A model generated the notes under the pieces. The model saw only the letters and a program-made list of their open reading frames with translations, made no database searches and had not been told where the DNA came from. Below, piece by piece: positions 50,339-60,246 of a stretch of 64,000 nt of DNA. Within the stretch, counting starts at the first letter, position 1, and the number at the start of each line of letters is the position of its first letter. The position numbers were made by a program, and so were the translations under genes. This DNA is from Gordonibacter sp034932485 (GTDB lineage Bacteria > Actinomycetota > Coriobacteriia > Coriobacteriales > Eggerthellaceae). The DNA is taken from assembly GCA_034932485.1 (NCBI GenBank), contig JAYFOQ010000023.1:1-64000 (forward strand), given 5' to 3'.

Positions 50339-53155
50339 CTATGCGTTCTTGCCGTGACACTTCTTATACTTGAGGCCCGAACCACAGGGGCACGGGTCGT
50401 TGCGACCAACGTCGGCAAAAGGATCGTCCTTATCCTTCTCAAACGTCTGCGGTCGAGCGGTTGCGGGCTTTGGTGGTGGCGCAGCTTGCCCGGTGGGTGC
50501 CGAAGGAGCTGCACCCCGACGCGCCGCAGCCACGCCCGTTTCCTCAAGCGCCGCCTCGGGAGAGGAATAACTCACCTTTCCATCGAGAGGACTGGCGCCT
50601 TCCGCCAATTCAGGCTTTTGCTCTTGTACGGCCACCTGCAAACGCAAAAGCGTACGCAAGTAGTCTTCATACATCGAAGAAGTAAGACTCTGAAACGCGT
50701 TATAGGCTTCGTTCTTGTATTCCACCAAAGGATCGCGCTGACCAAACGCGCGCAGCCCAATACCAGCTTTCAGATAGTCCATCTCTTGCAAATGCGCCAT
50801 CCAGCGGGTATCAATAATGCGAAGCATGACCTGAGCTTCAAGCGTCTTCATAACCGGCTCGCCCAAAAGTTCAGTCTTCTCTTCGTACACACCCTCCAGG
50901 TAGCCCTCCAATGCCTCGGCAAGCGCTTCAGGGTCGTCTTCGTGGTCAATATTTCCCACCTTGAAGCCCTCATGGCCCGTCATGTTTGCCGCCCAAAGGT
51001 CCACCGCCTTGGCATCCCAGTCGTCGCTTGGAACCTTGTCGGGGCAGTTTTCAGAAACGACACTTTCGGCCGCCTCCTCAATGATTTCAGGGATACGCTC
51101 GGCCATATCTTTGCCATCCAAGATGGCGTTACGCTCGCCGTAAATAGCCGCACGCTGCAAGTTCATAACGTCGTCGTATTCAAGCACGTTCTTACGTGCA
51201 GCGAAGTGCATGCTCTCCACTTGACGCTGAGCGCCCTCAATGGCCTTAGACACCATGCCCGCCTGAATGGGCATATCTTCGGGCATATCGGTCTTTTCCA
51301 TCATGCGCCCGATGGTATCCATGCGGTTTCCGCCAAACAAGCGCATCAGATCGTCTTCCAACGACAAATAGAACTGAGTGGTGCCTGGATCTCCCTGACG
51401 ACCCGCACGACCACGAAGCTGATTGTCAATACGTCGCGACTCATGACGCTCGGTACCAACCACGCACAAACCTCCCGCAGCGATCACGCGGTCGTGTTCT
51501 TCAGCACACACCGCCTTGGCCTGAGCCAACGCTTCGGCGCGTTGCTCGTCGCTGGGTGCAGGAGCAGCATTATCAGCCCCGTCTTCAATTACGTCGTCAA
51601 TGTTCCGATCGGGGTCAAAACCCTTTGCACGCAGCGCGTCGTCAGCCAGCACCTCAGGATTACCGCCCAACAAAATATCGGTACCGCGTCCTGCCATGTT
51701 GGTGGCAATGGTAACCGCACCCACGCGGCCGGCCTGCGCAATAATATGTGCCTCACGCTCATGATTCTTCGCATTCAGTGTCTCATGGCGTATGCCACGC
51801 TTATCCAGCAAACGCGAAAGCTTCTCAGAGCTTTCGATGGATACCGTACCAATAAGACAAGGCTGTCCCGCCGCATGGCGTTCGGCTACGTCATCGGCTA
51901 CGGCATTAAACTTAGCTTCAACGCTACGATAGATTAAATCATCCTCATCTTTACGCGCTACCGGACGATTCGGAGGAATAGCCACAACAGGCAGCTTATA
52001 AATCTGACGAAACTCGGCATCCTCCGTCATAGCCGTACCTGTCATGCCCGAAAGTTTCTCGTAGAGACGGAAGTAGTTTTGCAAGGTAATAGTGGCCAAC
52101 GTTTGATTTTCCTCGCGAACCAGCACGCGCTCTTTCGCCTCAAGTGCTTGGTGCAACCCCTCAGAATAACGACGACCCTCCATAATGCGACCCGTAAATT
52201 CATCAACAATTTTCACTTCCCCATCAACCACGACGTAGTCTACATCGCGATGGAATAGGAATTGCGCTTTCAGGGCCTGCTGCAAGTGATTTGCCAGCTG
52301 TCCCGATGGATCAGCATAGATATCGTCGATGCCAAGCATTGCCTCAATCTTTTCAAGGCCGCTCTCGGTGGCATTAATGGTCTTCTTCGCCTCATCCATA
52401 TCGAAGTCGACCTCAGGAGTAATACCCACCATAACGCGGGCAAACTTATTGTATGTCTCAGCCGCCTGCGTGCCCGCACCTGAAATGATAAGGGGCGTAC
52501 GCGCTTCGTCAATGAGGATGGAGTCAACTTCGTCGACGATAGCGAAATGGTGGCCTCGTTGCACGCGAGCATCGGCGCGCGTAACCATGTTGTCACGCAG
52601 GTAATCGAAACCAAACTCCGAATTCGTGCCATAAGTAACCGCAGCAGCATAGGCAGGCTTTTTCTTGTCGGGACGCATCCCGTTTTGAATAAGCCCCACT
52701 TCCATGCCGAGGAAGCGATATATCTGACCCATCCACTCGCTGTCTCGGCGGGCCAAATAATCATTCACGGTAACGATATGCACATTGTTACCCGACACCG
52801 CATTCAGATAGCCGGCAAGGGTGGACACGAGCGTTTTTCCTTCACCCGTTTTCATCTCGGCAATCTGCCCGTCATTTAGAGCCATACCACCAATAAGCTG
52901 TACATCGAAGTGGCGCATGCCTAGCGTGCGGACGGATGCTTCGCGCACGGCAGCAAATGCCTCAGGTAACAAACTCTTCAAATCTTCACCAGCATCAGCA
53001 CGCTCGCGGAACGCTGCCGTAAGAGCACGTAGCTCCGCATCGCTCTTGGCCTGCATCTCGGTCTCTAGGCCATTGACCTTCTGCGCTGTAGCCTCATAAC
53101 TTTTCATCTGCTTTCCCTCGCCGAGGGTGAGCAGCTTGGATAGGAATCCTGCCAT
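50339..53155 (-). CDS. secA: Preprotein translocase ATPase SecA
   Basis: SecA drives preproteins through SecYEG. The 938-residue product has MKTGEGKTLVSTLAGYLNAV (Walker A), VHIVTVNDYLARRDSEWMG, NSEFGFDYLRDNMV, VDEVDSILIDEARTPLIISG (Walker B), GTVSIESSEKLSRLLDKRGI and TNMAGRGTDILLGGNPE. A proline- and alanine-rich linker leads to the zinc-binding end CPCGSGLKYKKCHG, which contacts SecB or the ribosome in other bacteria. An acidic insertion near 530-560 (IDDVIEDGADNAAPAPSDEQ) is visible. I use the ATG at 53155 because AAGGA is upstream and the protein starts with the usual MAGFLSKLLTLGEGK. It heads the group secA-prfB-tkt. Confidence 0.96.
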   Translation of the reverse strand: MAGFLSKLLTLGEGKQMKSYEATAQKVNGLETEMQAKSDAELRALTAAFRERADAGEDLKSLLPEAFAAVREASVRTLGMRHFDVQLIGGMALNDGQIAEMKTGEGKTLVSTLAGYLNAVSGNNVHIVTVNDYLARRDSEWMGQIYRFLGMEVGLIQNGMRPDKKKPAYAAAVTYGTNSEFGFDYLRDNMVTRADARVQRGHHFAIVDEVDSILIDEARTPLIISGAGTQAAETYNKFARVMVGITPEVDFDMDEAKKTINATESGLEKIEAMLGIDDIYADPSGQLANHLQQALKAQFLFHRDVDYVVVDGEVKIVDEFTGRIMEGRRYSEGLHQALEAKERVLVREENQTLATITLQNYFRLYEKLSGMTGTAMTEDAEFRQIYKLPVVAIPPNRPVARKDEDDLIYRSVEAKFNAVADDVAERHAAGQPCLIGTVSIESSEKLSRLLDKRGIRHETLNAKNHEREAHIIAQAGRVGAVTIATNMAGRGTDILLGGNPEVLADDALRAKGFDPDRNIDDVIEDGADNAAPAPSDEQRAEALAQAKAVCAEEHDRVIAAGGLCVVGTERHESRRIDNQLRGRAGRQGDPGTTQFYLSLEDDLMRLFGGNRMDTIGRMMEKTDMPEDMPIQAGMVSKAIEGAQRQVESMHFAARKNVLEYDDVMNLQRAAIYGERNAILDGKDMAERIPEIIEEAAESVVSENCPDKVPSDDWDAKAVDLWAANMTGHEGFKVGNIDHEDDPEALAEALEGYLEGVYEEKTELLGEPVMKTLEAQVMLRIIDTRWMAHLQEMDYLKAGIGLRAFGQRDPLVEYKNEAYNAFQSLTSSMYEDYLRTLLRLQVAVQEQKPELAEGASPLDGKVSYSSPEAALEETGVAAARRGAAPSAPTGQAAPPPKPATARPQTFEKDKDDPFADVGRNDPCPCGSGLKYKKCHGKNA

Positions 53156-53364
53156 GTGTCGCGCCGTCCTTTTCATGGATGATCGCGCAGCACTCCTGCG
53201 CGCGTTTCAGTGATGAAAACAGTACTTGCTACTCTAGCATAATGCACCTTACCTCAAAGGAAATACATAGGGCAGGCAAGGTCTCATGCAGGTAAATTGG
53301 GCAGAGGAAACACCCAACTACAAACCCACGTAGGCTTCACCCTCTGTCGTTTGTACCGCTCATC

Positions 53365-55974
53365 TCAACTCATCGATTCCTCTGTCTCGATAATGCTGCG
53401 ATACAGCGCCACAACCCCTAGTGAAGGATCGATACCAAGCTCAGAGGTAAGAACACGCCGACAGGAAAAGTAGGTTTCAAGTGCCGCCGTACGCTGACAA
53501 GCCGCGATTTGAGCCCGCATGAGTGCAGCGTAGGCATCTTCGCGTGTACGATCGCGGCGCAACGCGGCACGAGCAAACCAGAGACCCTCCTGCACGTTGT
53601 CGGCCAAGATAAGTCGATTAGCAGCCGCAACAAGCGCATCGACTAGCTGCATACGACACTCATCACGTGCTCTGATAATAAGATCGTTGTCCCGTTCGCT
53701 CGGCATAAGCTCATCGGCAAAGGTATCCTCGATCTCGGCATAAAGCGGCGCCCACCCCTCAGCACTAGGTTTTCCAAACAGCAACATACGACAGACTTCG
53801 TCAAAACGTGCAACATCGGTTGACAGTAAACGTTCGTTGATGCGGCATCCGTTTTGATGTCGCAAGAGATAGGGGCACACCCCCGAAGAACCCGCGAGGG
53901 TACGTCTCAAGAGCGACCATACCGAGTAAAAATTCTTACGCGCCGTTTCCAGCTCACTTTCCGGCCAAAGAGCCCGCACAAGTTGATCGCGCGGAAACTC
54001 ACGACCTCGATTCAAAACGAGCAGGGCAAGCAGCGTCTTCGCTTTTTGCCGCCGAAAACAGGTCGTCTCAACAGCCTCTGCACCAATACGCACATCCAAT
54101 CCACCGAAAAGGTTCACCGTTAACAGCGGGGTAATACCCGTAGTGCGAGAACGTTTCGGCAGATAACGTCCATCAAGATAAGCATCTGGAAGCGTTGCCG
54201 CACGTTCAGCACGACGATCCTCTCGCTCGCGAGCAGCACGATTAAACGCGCGCCGCTGCGTGAGCACTTCCATTTCCAGGTGATGAAGCGCGAGCACCTC
54301 TGCGGCCCCCAAAGAACGAGGCAAAACGGGGGTACCTCGTTCACGAGCATACTCAAGAGCCAACCCCGCGGAAGCAGCAAACAAGTTGCGAGAACCCCGA
54401 CTATCAGCAAGACATTCACCCACAAAGCACTCTGCTCGACGAAGAGCTTCCTGACACGCAGGCGTACACCACTCTTCATTCGAAGCAGCCTTCTGGGCAA
54501 ACGATTCCAGCATCCAAGTAATCATGAGACAGAGAGCATCATTACTGGCACCCTTCGTGCAGAAATCAACCTCCTTACTTTTCTCGATCCACAAGGGATC
54601 ATTAAGCATAACTAATTGAAATAAGGCTAGCGGACGCCAAAACGCTTCGTCTGAAGAAAACGTTTTCGCAGAGCTACCCTCTCCCGACACAACAGTAGTC
54701 CGCCGCGCTACACGAGCAAGCTCCGCACACGCACGCGTTCGGACCGACCCACCGTCTCGCCGAATAAGCACAATTAGAGACAACGCTCGCACCCCATCGG
54801 GTTCATTCAAATCGAACGCAATCCGACGTGCACGCCCCAAAGCAGCAGTATCATCTCCTAGTGCAATAAGTCGCATCATTTCCCCTGTCTCGACATGAGC
54901 GTCCAAAGCCTTTGTCCCTAGCGAAGCACGCAGCTCATGGCTCGGTAAAATGCATGCTCGCTTCAGCAAAGAAAAGGAATGTGACGCAAGCCACGTCACA
55001 CGAGCCTTGCGCGAGCAGAGCGCCTTCACGAGTCCGCAGGCTCGCCCCCCTTCCGAACGCGAGACCAAGGCATCCGCCCAGCGCCCTACCAAGGCATCGC
55101 GTTGCTCAAAAAACGATCGTCGAGCAAACACATCCAACTTTGCTTCCAAGGCAACCGACAGTGTCGCTTCAGAGAATAAGGGGGTCTCAAAGCGCTCGCA
55201 TCGCCGATCAATACCCAAATAGGGATAGTTAGTGGCAAGCATTGCAGCCAAATCGTCATCAAAGGGTCCGAAAACCGCAACATCCGACAAGGCACCCGCA
55301 CTCAAGACCAACATGGTGGCAATAGCGAGCATTACATCGGAAGGCAATTCTTCACGCACAACCCCCGCAAGGAAAACCGCCTCTGCATTGAGCGTACCCC
55401 AGCACAATCCGGGAATGCGTCCCGAAACGGGAATGACTTCATTTGTTACACCTGCATCGTCCTCAAGAGGTTTCGCGGCAGCAAGCTCAGCATCGGTTAA
55501 CAACAGATCTGTCGCCGAAAGCTTCAGGCGATCTTGCTGTAGTGAAGCGAAGGCATCACACGACGGCGTGCAACAAACCAGTACCTCGCATTCACGAGCA
55601 AGTAGACTGTCAAGCGATGCCGAAAACAGTTCGGCTCGCGTTGCTTCTAGAGGTGGAATATCGTCGAATATAACAAGGAACGCCTTATCGTCGAGCCGAG
55701 AAAGCTCCGACGCAACGATGCCTCGATCGAGATCCCTCAGGAAACAGGGGCTACGACCATTGACCCAAAAGGTATGTTCGAAAGAAAACACCACCTGAGC
55801 GTATTCCATAGCTAATCCGCTTCTGCCAAACCCTTCAGGAGCAACAAGAAACCGGGAGACATGGCGCTCACGTAGTAAACGCGCAATAAGATCTGGCCTC
55901 GAATAGTGACGACGAGATGCCATATGGTTTGGACAGTGTCCATTGCAAGCTGATTTTGCTAAGAAACTAGCCAT
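53365..55974 (-). CDS. Large BTAD-type transcriptional regulator with degenerate ATPase domain
   Basis: The 869-residue protein looks like an AfsR/MalT-type regulator in reverse order. Residues about 25-260 resemble a STAND/AAA ATPase: FLVAPEGFGRSGLAMEYAQ stands where the P-loop should be, but the lysine is arginine, and FLVIFDDIPP resembles Walker B. A helical middle follows. The C-terminal 250 residues hold an OmpR-like winged helix (TVNLFGGLDVRIGAEAVETTCFRRQKAKTLLALLVLNRGREFPRDQLVRALWPE) and a bacterial transcriptional activator domain ending in SELGIDPSLGVVALYRSIIE. GAGGAG precedes the ATG. Target genes are unknown. It is divergent from the S58 peptidase gene, which it might control. Confidence 0.85.
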   Translation of the reverse strand: MASFLAKSACNGHCPNHMASRRHYSRPDLIARLLRERHVSRFLVAPEGFGRSGLAMEYAQVVFSFEHTFWVNGRSPCFLRDLDRGIVASELSRLDDKAFLVIFDDIPPLEATRAELFSASLDSLLARECEVLVCCTPSCDAFASLQQDRLKLSATDLLLTDAELAAAKPLEDDAGVTNEVIPVSGRIPGLCWGTLNAEAVFLAGVVREELPSDVMLAIATMLVLSAGALSDVAVFGPFDDDLAAMLATNYPYLGIDRRCERFETPLFSEATLSVALEAKLDVFARRSFFEQRDALVGRWADALVSRSEGGRACGLVKALCSRKARVTWLASHSFSLLKRACILPSHELRASLGTKALDAHVETGEMMRLIALGDDTAALGRARRIAFDLNEPDGVRALSLIVLIRRDGGSVRTRACAELARVARRTTVVSGEGSSAKTFSSDEAFWRPLALFQLVMLNDPLWIEKSKEVDFCTKGASNDALCLMITWMLESFAQKAASNEEWCTPACQEALRRAECFVGECLADSRGSRNLFAASAGLALEYARERGTPVLPRSLGAAEVLALHHLEMEVLTQRRAFNRAAREREDRRAERAATLPDAYLDGRYLPKRSRTTGITPLLTVNLFGGLDVRIGAEAVETTCFRRQKAKTLLALLVLNRGREFPRDQLVRALWPESELETARKNFYSVWSLLRRTLAGSSGVCPYLLRHQNGCRINERLLSTDVARFDEVCRMLLFGKPSAEGWAPLYAEIEDTFADELMPSERDNDLIIRARDECRMQLVDALVAAANRLILADNVQEGLWFARAALRRDRTREDAYAALMRAQIAACQRTAALETYFSCRRVLTSELGIDPSLGVVALYRSIIETEESMS

Positions 55975-56163
55975 GGGGCAGCACTCCTCTCAAAGAGGAA
56001 GCGCAAGGCCCGGTAAAGATTTGATAATAATAGTTTTTAGGTCACCATAATGCAAGACCCTACATTCGTTCGCGCCCCTTACACCTTCGTCTTCGGGTCA
56101 ATGTTTGACAAAAGCTCGTGTACAATAAGGCATCAAACCGGTGCATAACAGAAGGGGTATGCC

Positions 56164-57165
56164 ATGTTTCAACCAGCCACGCTCGCCGACCTGCCCGCCT
56201 TTCACTGTGGCCATGCACAAGATTTACAAACAGGTACGGGATGTACGGTATTCGTGGCACCCGAGGGAGCAACCTGTGGAGTTGATGTACGAGGAGGAGG
56301 CCCCGCAACACGCGAGACAGACCTACTGCGCCCCGAAAACATGATTGAGTCTGTACACGCTGTTGTACTTTCAGGTGGCAGCGCGTTTGGCCTTGCAACA
56401 TCAACTGGCGTCATGGACGAACTCGCAACACGCGGTATTGGTTTTCCCGTCGGCGATGCACGCGTCCCCATTGTTGTCGGAGCTTGTCTATTCGATCTAC
56501 TGGTTGGCAAGAATGCGCACCCCGATGCTGCATCAGGACAAGCAGCATGCGCCGCCGCATTTGATAAGACAACTACCACACCCCTCGCCGAAGGTAATGT
56601 TGGCGCTGGCTGCGGAGCAAGCGTCGGCAAACTTCTTGGACCCGATCGGGCCATGAAGTCTGGTTTAGGTGTCTATGGGCTGCGAATGGGCAATCTTGTG
56701 GTTTGCGCCGTCGTGGCCGTAAACGCACTGGGTAACGTATGCAACCAGCACGGCACCTGGATCGCCGGCAGCCGCGGAATAGACGGAAGCATTATGGACC
56801 CTCTTGCCGCATTCACTTTGATGGCAGAGCAGGGGGCCGCAGAAGCGCAAGGCGACCGCCAAGAAGGCCCCTGCGCTAATACCACCATCGGCATAGTACT
56901 AACCAACGCCAAGATTACCAAGGCCCAAGCAACCAAAGTGTCCTCGACTGTTCACGACGCCTACGCACGAGCCATCAAACCGGTACACACCTCAAACGAC
57001 GGCGACACCGTATTTACTTTTGCGTCGGGCGAAATATCTACTTCACCCGACGTCGTAGCGGTGTTAGGCACCGAAGCTATGCAGGGCGCCATCATAAGAG
57101 CGGTTCAACAGGCGGAAGCTGCCTATGGTCTTCCCGCAGCAAATGACCTTATCTCACCACGCTAG
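56164..57165 (+). CDS. P1/S58 family N-terminal-nucleophile peptidase
   Basis: Relatives such as DmpA and BapA self-cleave before a Ser or Thr and act as aminopeptidases on small or beta-amino peptides. The 333-residue product has GTGCTVFVAPEGATCGVDVRGGGPATRETDLL, the conserved glycine- and asparagine-rich core HAVVLSGGSAFGLATSTGVMDEL, and GPCANTTIGIVLTNAKI at about 238-254. The likely cleavage and nucleophile site is at ANTT. AGAAGGGG precedes the ATG. The ClC gene starts seven bases downstream. Substrate is not evident. Confidence 0.88.
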   Translation: MFQPATLADLPAFHCGHAQDLQTGTGCTVFVAPEGATCGVDVRGGGPATRETDLLRPENMIESVHAVVLSGGSAFGLATSTGVMDELATRGIGFPVGDARVPIVVGACLFDLLVGKNAHPDAASGQAACAAAFDKTTTTPLAEGNVGAGCGASVGKLLGPDRAMKSGLGVYGLRMGNLVVCAVVAVNALGNVCNQHGTWIAGSRGIDGSIMDPLAAFTLMAEQGAAEAQGDRQEGPCANTTIGIVLTNAKITKAQATKVSSTVHDAYARAIKPVHTSNDGDTVFTFASGEISTSPDVVAVLGTEAMQGAIIRAVQQAEAAYGLPAANDLISPR

Positions 57166-57172
57166 GGGAGCC

Positions 57173-58465
57173 ATGGATACCACCAAACTAGGCAACCGCC
57201 TGCTGTTCGTCGTATCTGTTATCCTCACTGGTGCCGTAGCTGGCGCGTTCGTGTGGTTTCTTCTCTTTGTTATGAACAAAGGAATCACGTTTCTTTGGGT
57301 AATGCTTCCCTCGCACTTCGGCCCCTTCTTCCCTCTGTTAGCCTGCATTGTAGGCGGAGTGATTATCGGGCTGTATGAAAAAAAGTTTGGCCCTTATCCC
57401 GAAGACTTGAACGAGGTTATGGCCAAGGTAAAAAAGAACGGGCGTTACGACTACGATAAGCTGGGCGTTATGTCGATCGCTGCCCTACTACCCTTGTTCT
57501 TTGGTGGGTCCATCGGTCCTGAGGCGGGACTCACCGGGGCCATTGCTGGAATCTGCACGTGGGTGGGCGACCGCATGAAGCGTTTTGGGGCCGACTTTAA
57601 GCAGCTCACGTCAGTGGGCACCATGGCGGCACTCTCGGCCATCTTTACCGCCCCTCTCTTTGGGTTCGCGGCACCACTCGTGGACGAAGGGGGCAAAGAC
57701 GGCGACACTATCAAACTCCCCAAATCATCGAAGCTCGTAGTATATCTATGTGCTATTGCGGGAGCCCTTGCCGCCTTCATGCTCCTTGGCAAACTGTTTG
57801 GTGGAGGGATGTCGCTTCCCCACTTTTCAGACATTGAGGTGGGTACCCTTGAACTAGCCTGGCTTATTCCCCTTGCTTTAGTGGGAGCAGTTGGCGGATG
57901 GCTGTACTGCGTGTTCGACGGCTTGCTGGCAAAGGCCTCTGACAAAATAGGCAATCGACCAGTGACCAAATCCGTAATCGCTGGCATCGTCTTGGCTATT
58001 TGTGGCATCCTACTGCCCTTCACCATGTTTGCGGGAGAAGTGCAAGCCGAAGAACTTGGCGAGGTTTGGACAACCATGAGCGCACTGGCTCTTATTGCCA
58101 CCGGGTTGGTAAAAGTATTTGTTACCCCACTCTGTATTCGTTTTGGCTGGCGCGGTGGGCACTTCTTCCCCGTTATTTTTGCGGGCATCTCCCTCGGATA
58201 CGGCATGGCTATGCTCACCGGCGCCGACCCAGTGTTCTGTCTCTGCGCCTGCACTGCGGCCCTTGTTGGCGGCGTTATGCGCCAACCTCTCATGGCCGTA
58301 CTCTTGCTATTTTTATGCTTCCCCGTAAAGGGCGTCGTGGTTATGTTGGTAGCCGCTGCCATTGGCTCAGTTATCCCCCTGCCAAAAGCTTTCCAAAAAG
58401 CTAAACCTGATGGCAGCAAAAACAAAGCCCCCGAAACGTTCGAGGGCCCTAAAGCTGTGCAATGA
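57173..58465 (+). CDS. ClC family chloride channel or transporter
   Basis: The 430-residue integral membrane protein has about ten or more hydrophobic segments. The ClC landmarks are altered but visible: GGSIGPEAGLTGAIAG stands for the GREGP filter segment with its glutamate, IFTAPLFGFAAPLVDEG for the NAPLAG-type helix, and GWRGGHFFPVIFAGISLGYGMAML for the GGxFxP loop. It probably moves chloride or another anion, with or without proton exchange. AGGGGAG precedes the ATG at 57173. It follows the S58 peptidase gene closely. Its 3' end holds the terminator of the convergent rsfS operon. Confidence 0.88.
   Translation: MDTTKLGNRLLFVVSVILTGAVAGAFVWFLLFVMNKGITFLWVMLPSHFGPFFPLLACIVGGVIIGLYEKKFGPYPEDLNEVMAKVKKNGRYDYDKLGVMSIAALLPLFFGGSIGPEAGLTGAIAGICTWVGDRMKRFGADFKQLTSVGTMAALSAIFTAPLFGFAAPLVDEGGKDGDTIKLPKSSKLVVYLCAIAGALAAFMLLGKLFGGGMSLPHFSDIEVGTLELAWLIPLALVGAVGGWLYCVFDGLLAKASDKIGNRPVTKSVIAGIVLAICGILLPFTMFAGEVQAEELGEVWTTMSALALIATGLVKVFVTPLCIRFGWRGGHFFPVIFAGISLGYGMAMLTGADPVFCLCACTAALVGGVMRQPLMAVLLLFLCFPVKGVVVMLVAAAIGSVIPLPKAFQKAKPDGSKNKAPETFEGPKAVQ
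58421..58450 (-). terminator. Terminator of the obg-proBA-nadD-rsfS operon, inside the ClC gene
   Basis: On the minus strand GCCCTCGAA and TTCGGGGGC (one G-U pair) form a stem with a three-to-four-base loop followed by TTTGTTTTTG. It lies about 30 bases after the rsfS stop and within the coding 3' end of the ClC gene. Confidence 0.75.
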
Positions 58466-58480
58466 AAGCAAGCAGAAAGG

Positions 58481-58918
58481 TTACTCTTTCCCCAGCAGTT
58501 TAGCGATGCGGTCAGAATATTCGAGCTCGGTGAGCCCGGCTTCCTTCGCGAGATCAAGCACTGGTGCATCGTTCCACAGCGCCTCAAGACGGTAGTATTC
58601 GCGTGTTTCAGGCTGGAACACATGCACCACGAAATCGCCGTAATCCAAAAGTGACCAGCTGCCATCCTGTGTACCCTCACGATGAATCGGCTTAGCACCA
58701 GCTTGCTTACGCTCTGCCTCTTCAATTTCGTCAACAATTGCATCGACCTGACGGTTGTTCGCCGCCGTTGCGATAACAAAATAATCGGTAACCCCAATGA
58801 GGTCGCGTACTTCTTGCACCATAATATCGGTAGCCTTTTTCTCGTCAGCTGCCCGTGCCGCAATAAGCGCACGTTCCTTCGACGTAATAGCGGCTGGGTT
58901 ATTGATGGTTTCGCTCAC
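58481..58918 (-). CDS. rsfS: Ribosomal silencing factor RsfS
   Basis: RsfS binds ribosomal protein uL14 and blocks subunit joining in starvation. The 145-residue product has the Iojap fold: KKATDIMVQEVRDLIGVTDYFVIATAANNRQVDAIVDEIEE, GAKPIHREGTQDGSWSLLDYGDFVVHVFQPETREYYRLEALW. I use the GTG at 58918, which overlaps the nadD-yqeK stop as GTGA and has GAGG upstream. A longer frame reaches 58981 without family residues. It is the last gene of the operon. Confidence 0.94.
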   Translation of the reverse strand: MSETINNPAAITSKERALIAARAADEKKATDIMVQEVRDLIGVTDYFVIATAANNRQVDAIVDEIEEAERKQAGAKPIHREGTQDGSWSLLDYGDFVVHVFQPETREYYRLEALWNDAPVLDLAKEAGLTELEYSDRIAKLLGKE

Positions 58919-60246
58919 AGTGTTCCTCTCCTCGGTTCTTTGCCTGCCGCTTCGCGCGAACGGGCGATATAGTAATTCCAAATAGCAATGGTTTGGGGGT
59001 GAATACGCTTGCGTCGCTCAACCAGATTTAGCAACACATGCCGAAATGTCGTCACGTACAACTCTTCTAGGGCGACCTCTCCCGCTAGGTTACGGATAGA
59101 ACCCAATCCATGATAGTCTCGACCTGGCTCAAGTGCATCAGCAATGTAGACAACCATATCAAGATCGCTCATATCCACCGCACCCGCCGTATGTCGCTCA
59201 ATAGACTGCACAACATCACGCGGCAAAGACGGGAACTTCTCGGCTAAAGCAACAGCTGCTGTTGGACCATGCAACAACTGAGGCATATTCTCAAATACAA
59301 AGGGTTCAACCAACAAGCCCAGTTCCTCCACACGCCGACGGATACCTGCATCATCGTAGTTCTTATCCCAGTCGTGAAGTAGCCCCGCAAGACGCGCTTT
59401 ACGCTCATCAACCTGATAAAGACGCGCTAAGTTCTGGGCTGTTTTTGCCACACCTTGCGAATGCTCAAAACGACCGTGTCCGAGACGCTGCGCCAGATCA
59501 GCTGAGCGCGCTTCAAAAAACGCATCCGAAAGAACATCCTCTTTATCGTGCATCCGCTTTATCTTATCGACCACTGCGTCCCCCCTCTCAGAATTGTTTT
59601 CTCGGTATAATCCGTGCTTGCGCACATAATCATACACGCCCTGCATAGTCAAATAGCGAATCGACCGCCCTTCGGCTACGCGACTGCGCAAATCACTTGA
59701 CGAAATAGCAAGCGCGGTAACCTCCAAATACGATACATCGAAGCTACCCTGTTCCTCAATTTCCCGCATACGCTCTTTAGTGAGCGCATAACCCGGACGG
59801 GTAACTGCAATAAGGTGTGCCAAATCAGCGATAGCTGCGCTTTCACGCCACTTCACGATAGAGGCGACAGCATCAGCACCGGTAATAAAGAACAACGCCA
59901 CATTACTTGGATAATAAGCACGCAACTCGCGCAGAGTGTCAACCGTATAGGTATCACCACCCCGCTCAATTTCCAACGCACTTACGTCGAAAGCCGGATT
60001 GCTTGCCACCGACAAACGACACATTGCCAAACGATCCTGAGCCGGCGTAACAATCCTCTCTTTTTTAAATACGGGAACGCCGGCGGGTATGAACACAACA
60101 GCATCGAGCCCATATGCCTCACGTGCCTGCTCGGCACAAGCAAGATGACCAATATGTACCGGATCGAAGGTACCGCCCATAATACCTAGGCGACGTGGAG
60201 CCCCATCAAACCCTAAACTATCGAACCTATCGCAGATGTGAGCCAT
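58915..60246 (-). CDS. nadD: Fused nicotinate-nucleotide adenylyltransferase and YqeK-type HD hydrolase
   Basis: The 443-residue protein joins NadD (about 18-205) and YqeK (about 230-430). NadD makes nicotinate adenine dinucleotide for NAD; it has GIMGGTFDPVHIGHLACAEQA, FIPAGVPVFKKE, ITGADAVASIVKW and AISSSDLRSRVAEG. YqeK relatives hydrolyse diadenosine tetraphosphate; the HD site is in LAGLLHDWDK, with RFEHSQGVAKTAQNLA and QSIERHTAG. The two are neighbours as separate genes in many Gram-positives, so this is a simple join. The ATG shares one base with the proA stop (TGATG), and rsfS overlaps its end by four bases. Confidence 0.94.
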   Translation of the reverse strand: MAHICDRFDSLGFDGAPRRLGIMGGTFDPVHIGHLACAEQAREAYGLDAVVFIPAGVPVFKKERIVTPAQDRLAMCRLSVASNPAFDVSALEIERGGDTYTVDTLRELRAYYPSNVALFFITGADAVASIVKWRESAAIADLAHLIAVTRPGYALTKERMREIEEQGSFDVSYLEVTALAISSSDLRSRVAEGRSIRYLTMQGVYDYVRKHGLYRENNSERGDAVVDKIKRMHDKEDVLSDAFFEARSADLAQRLGHGRFEHSQGVAKTAQNLARLYQVDERKARLAGLLHDWDKNYDDAGIRRRVEELGLLVEPFVFENMPQLLHGPTAAVALAEKFPSLPRDVVQSIERHTAGAVDMSDLDMVVYIADALEPGRDYHGLGSIRNLAGEVALEELYVTTFRHVLLNLVERRKRIHPQTIAIWNYYIARSREAAGKEPRRGTL

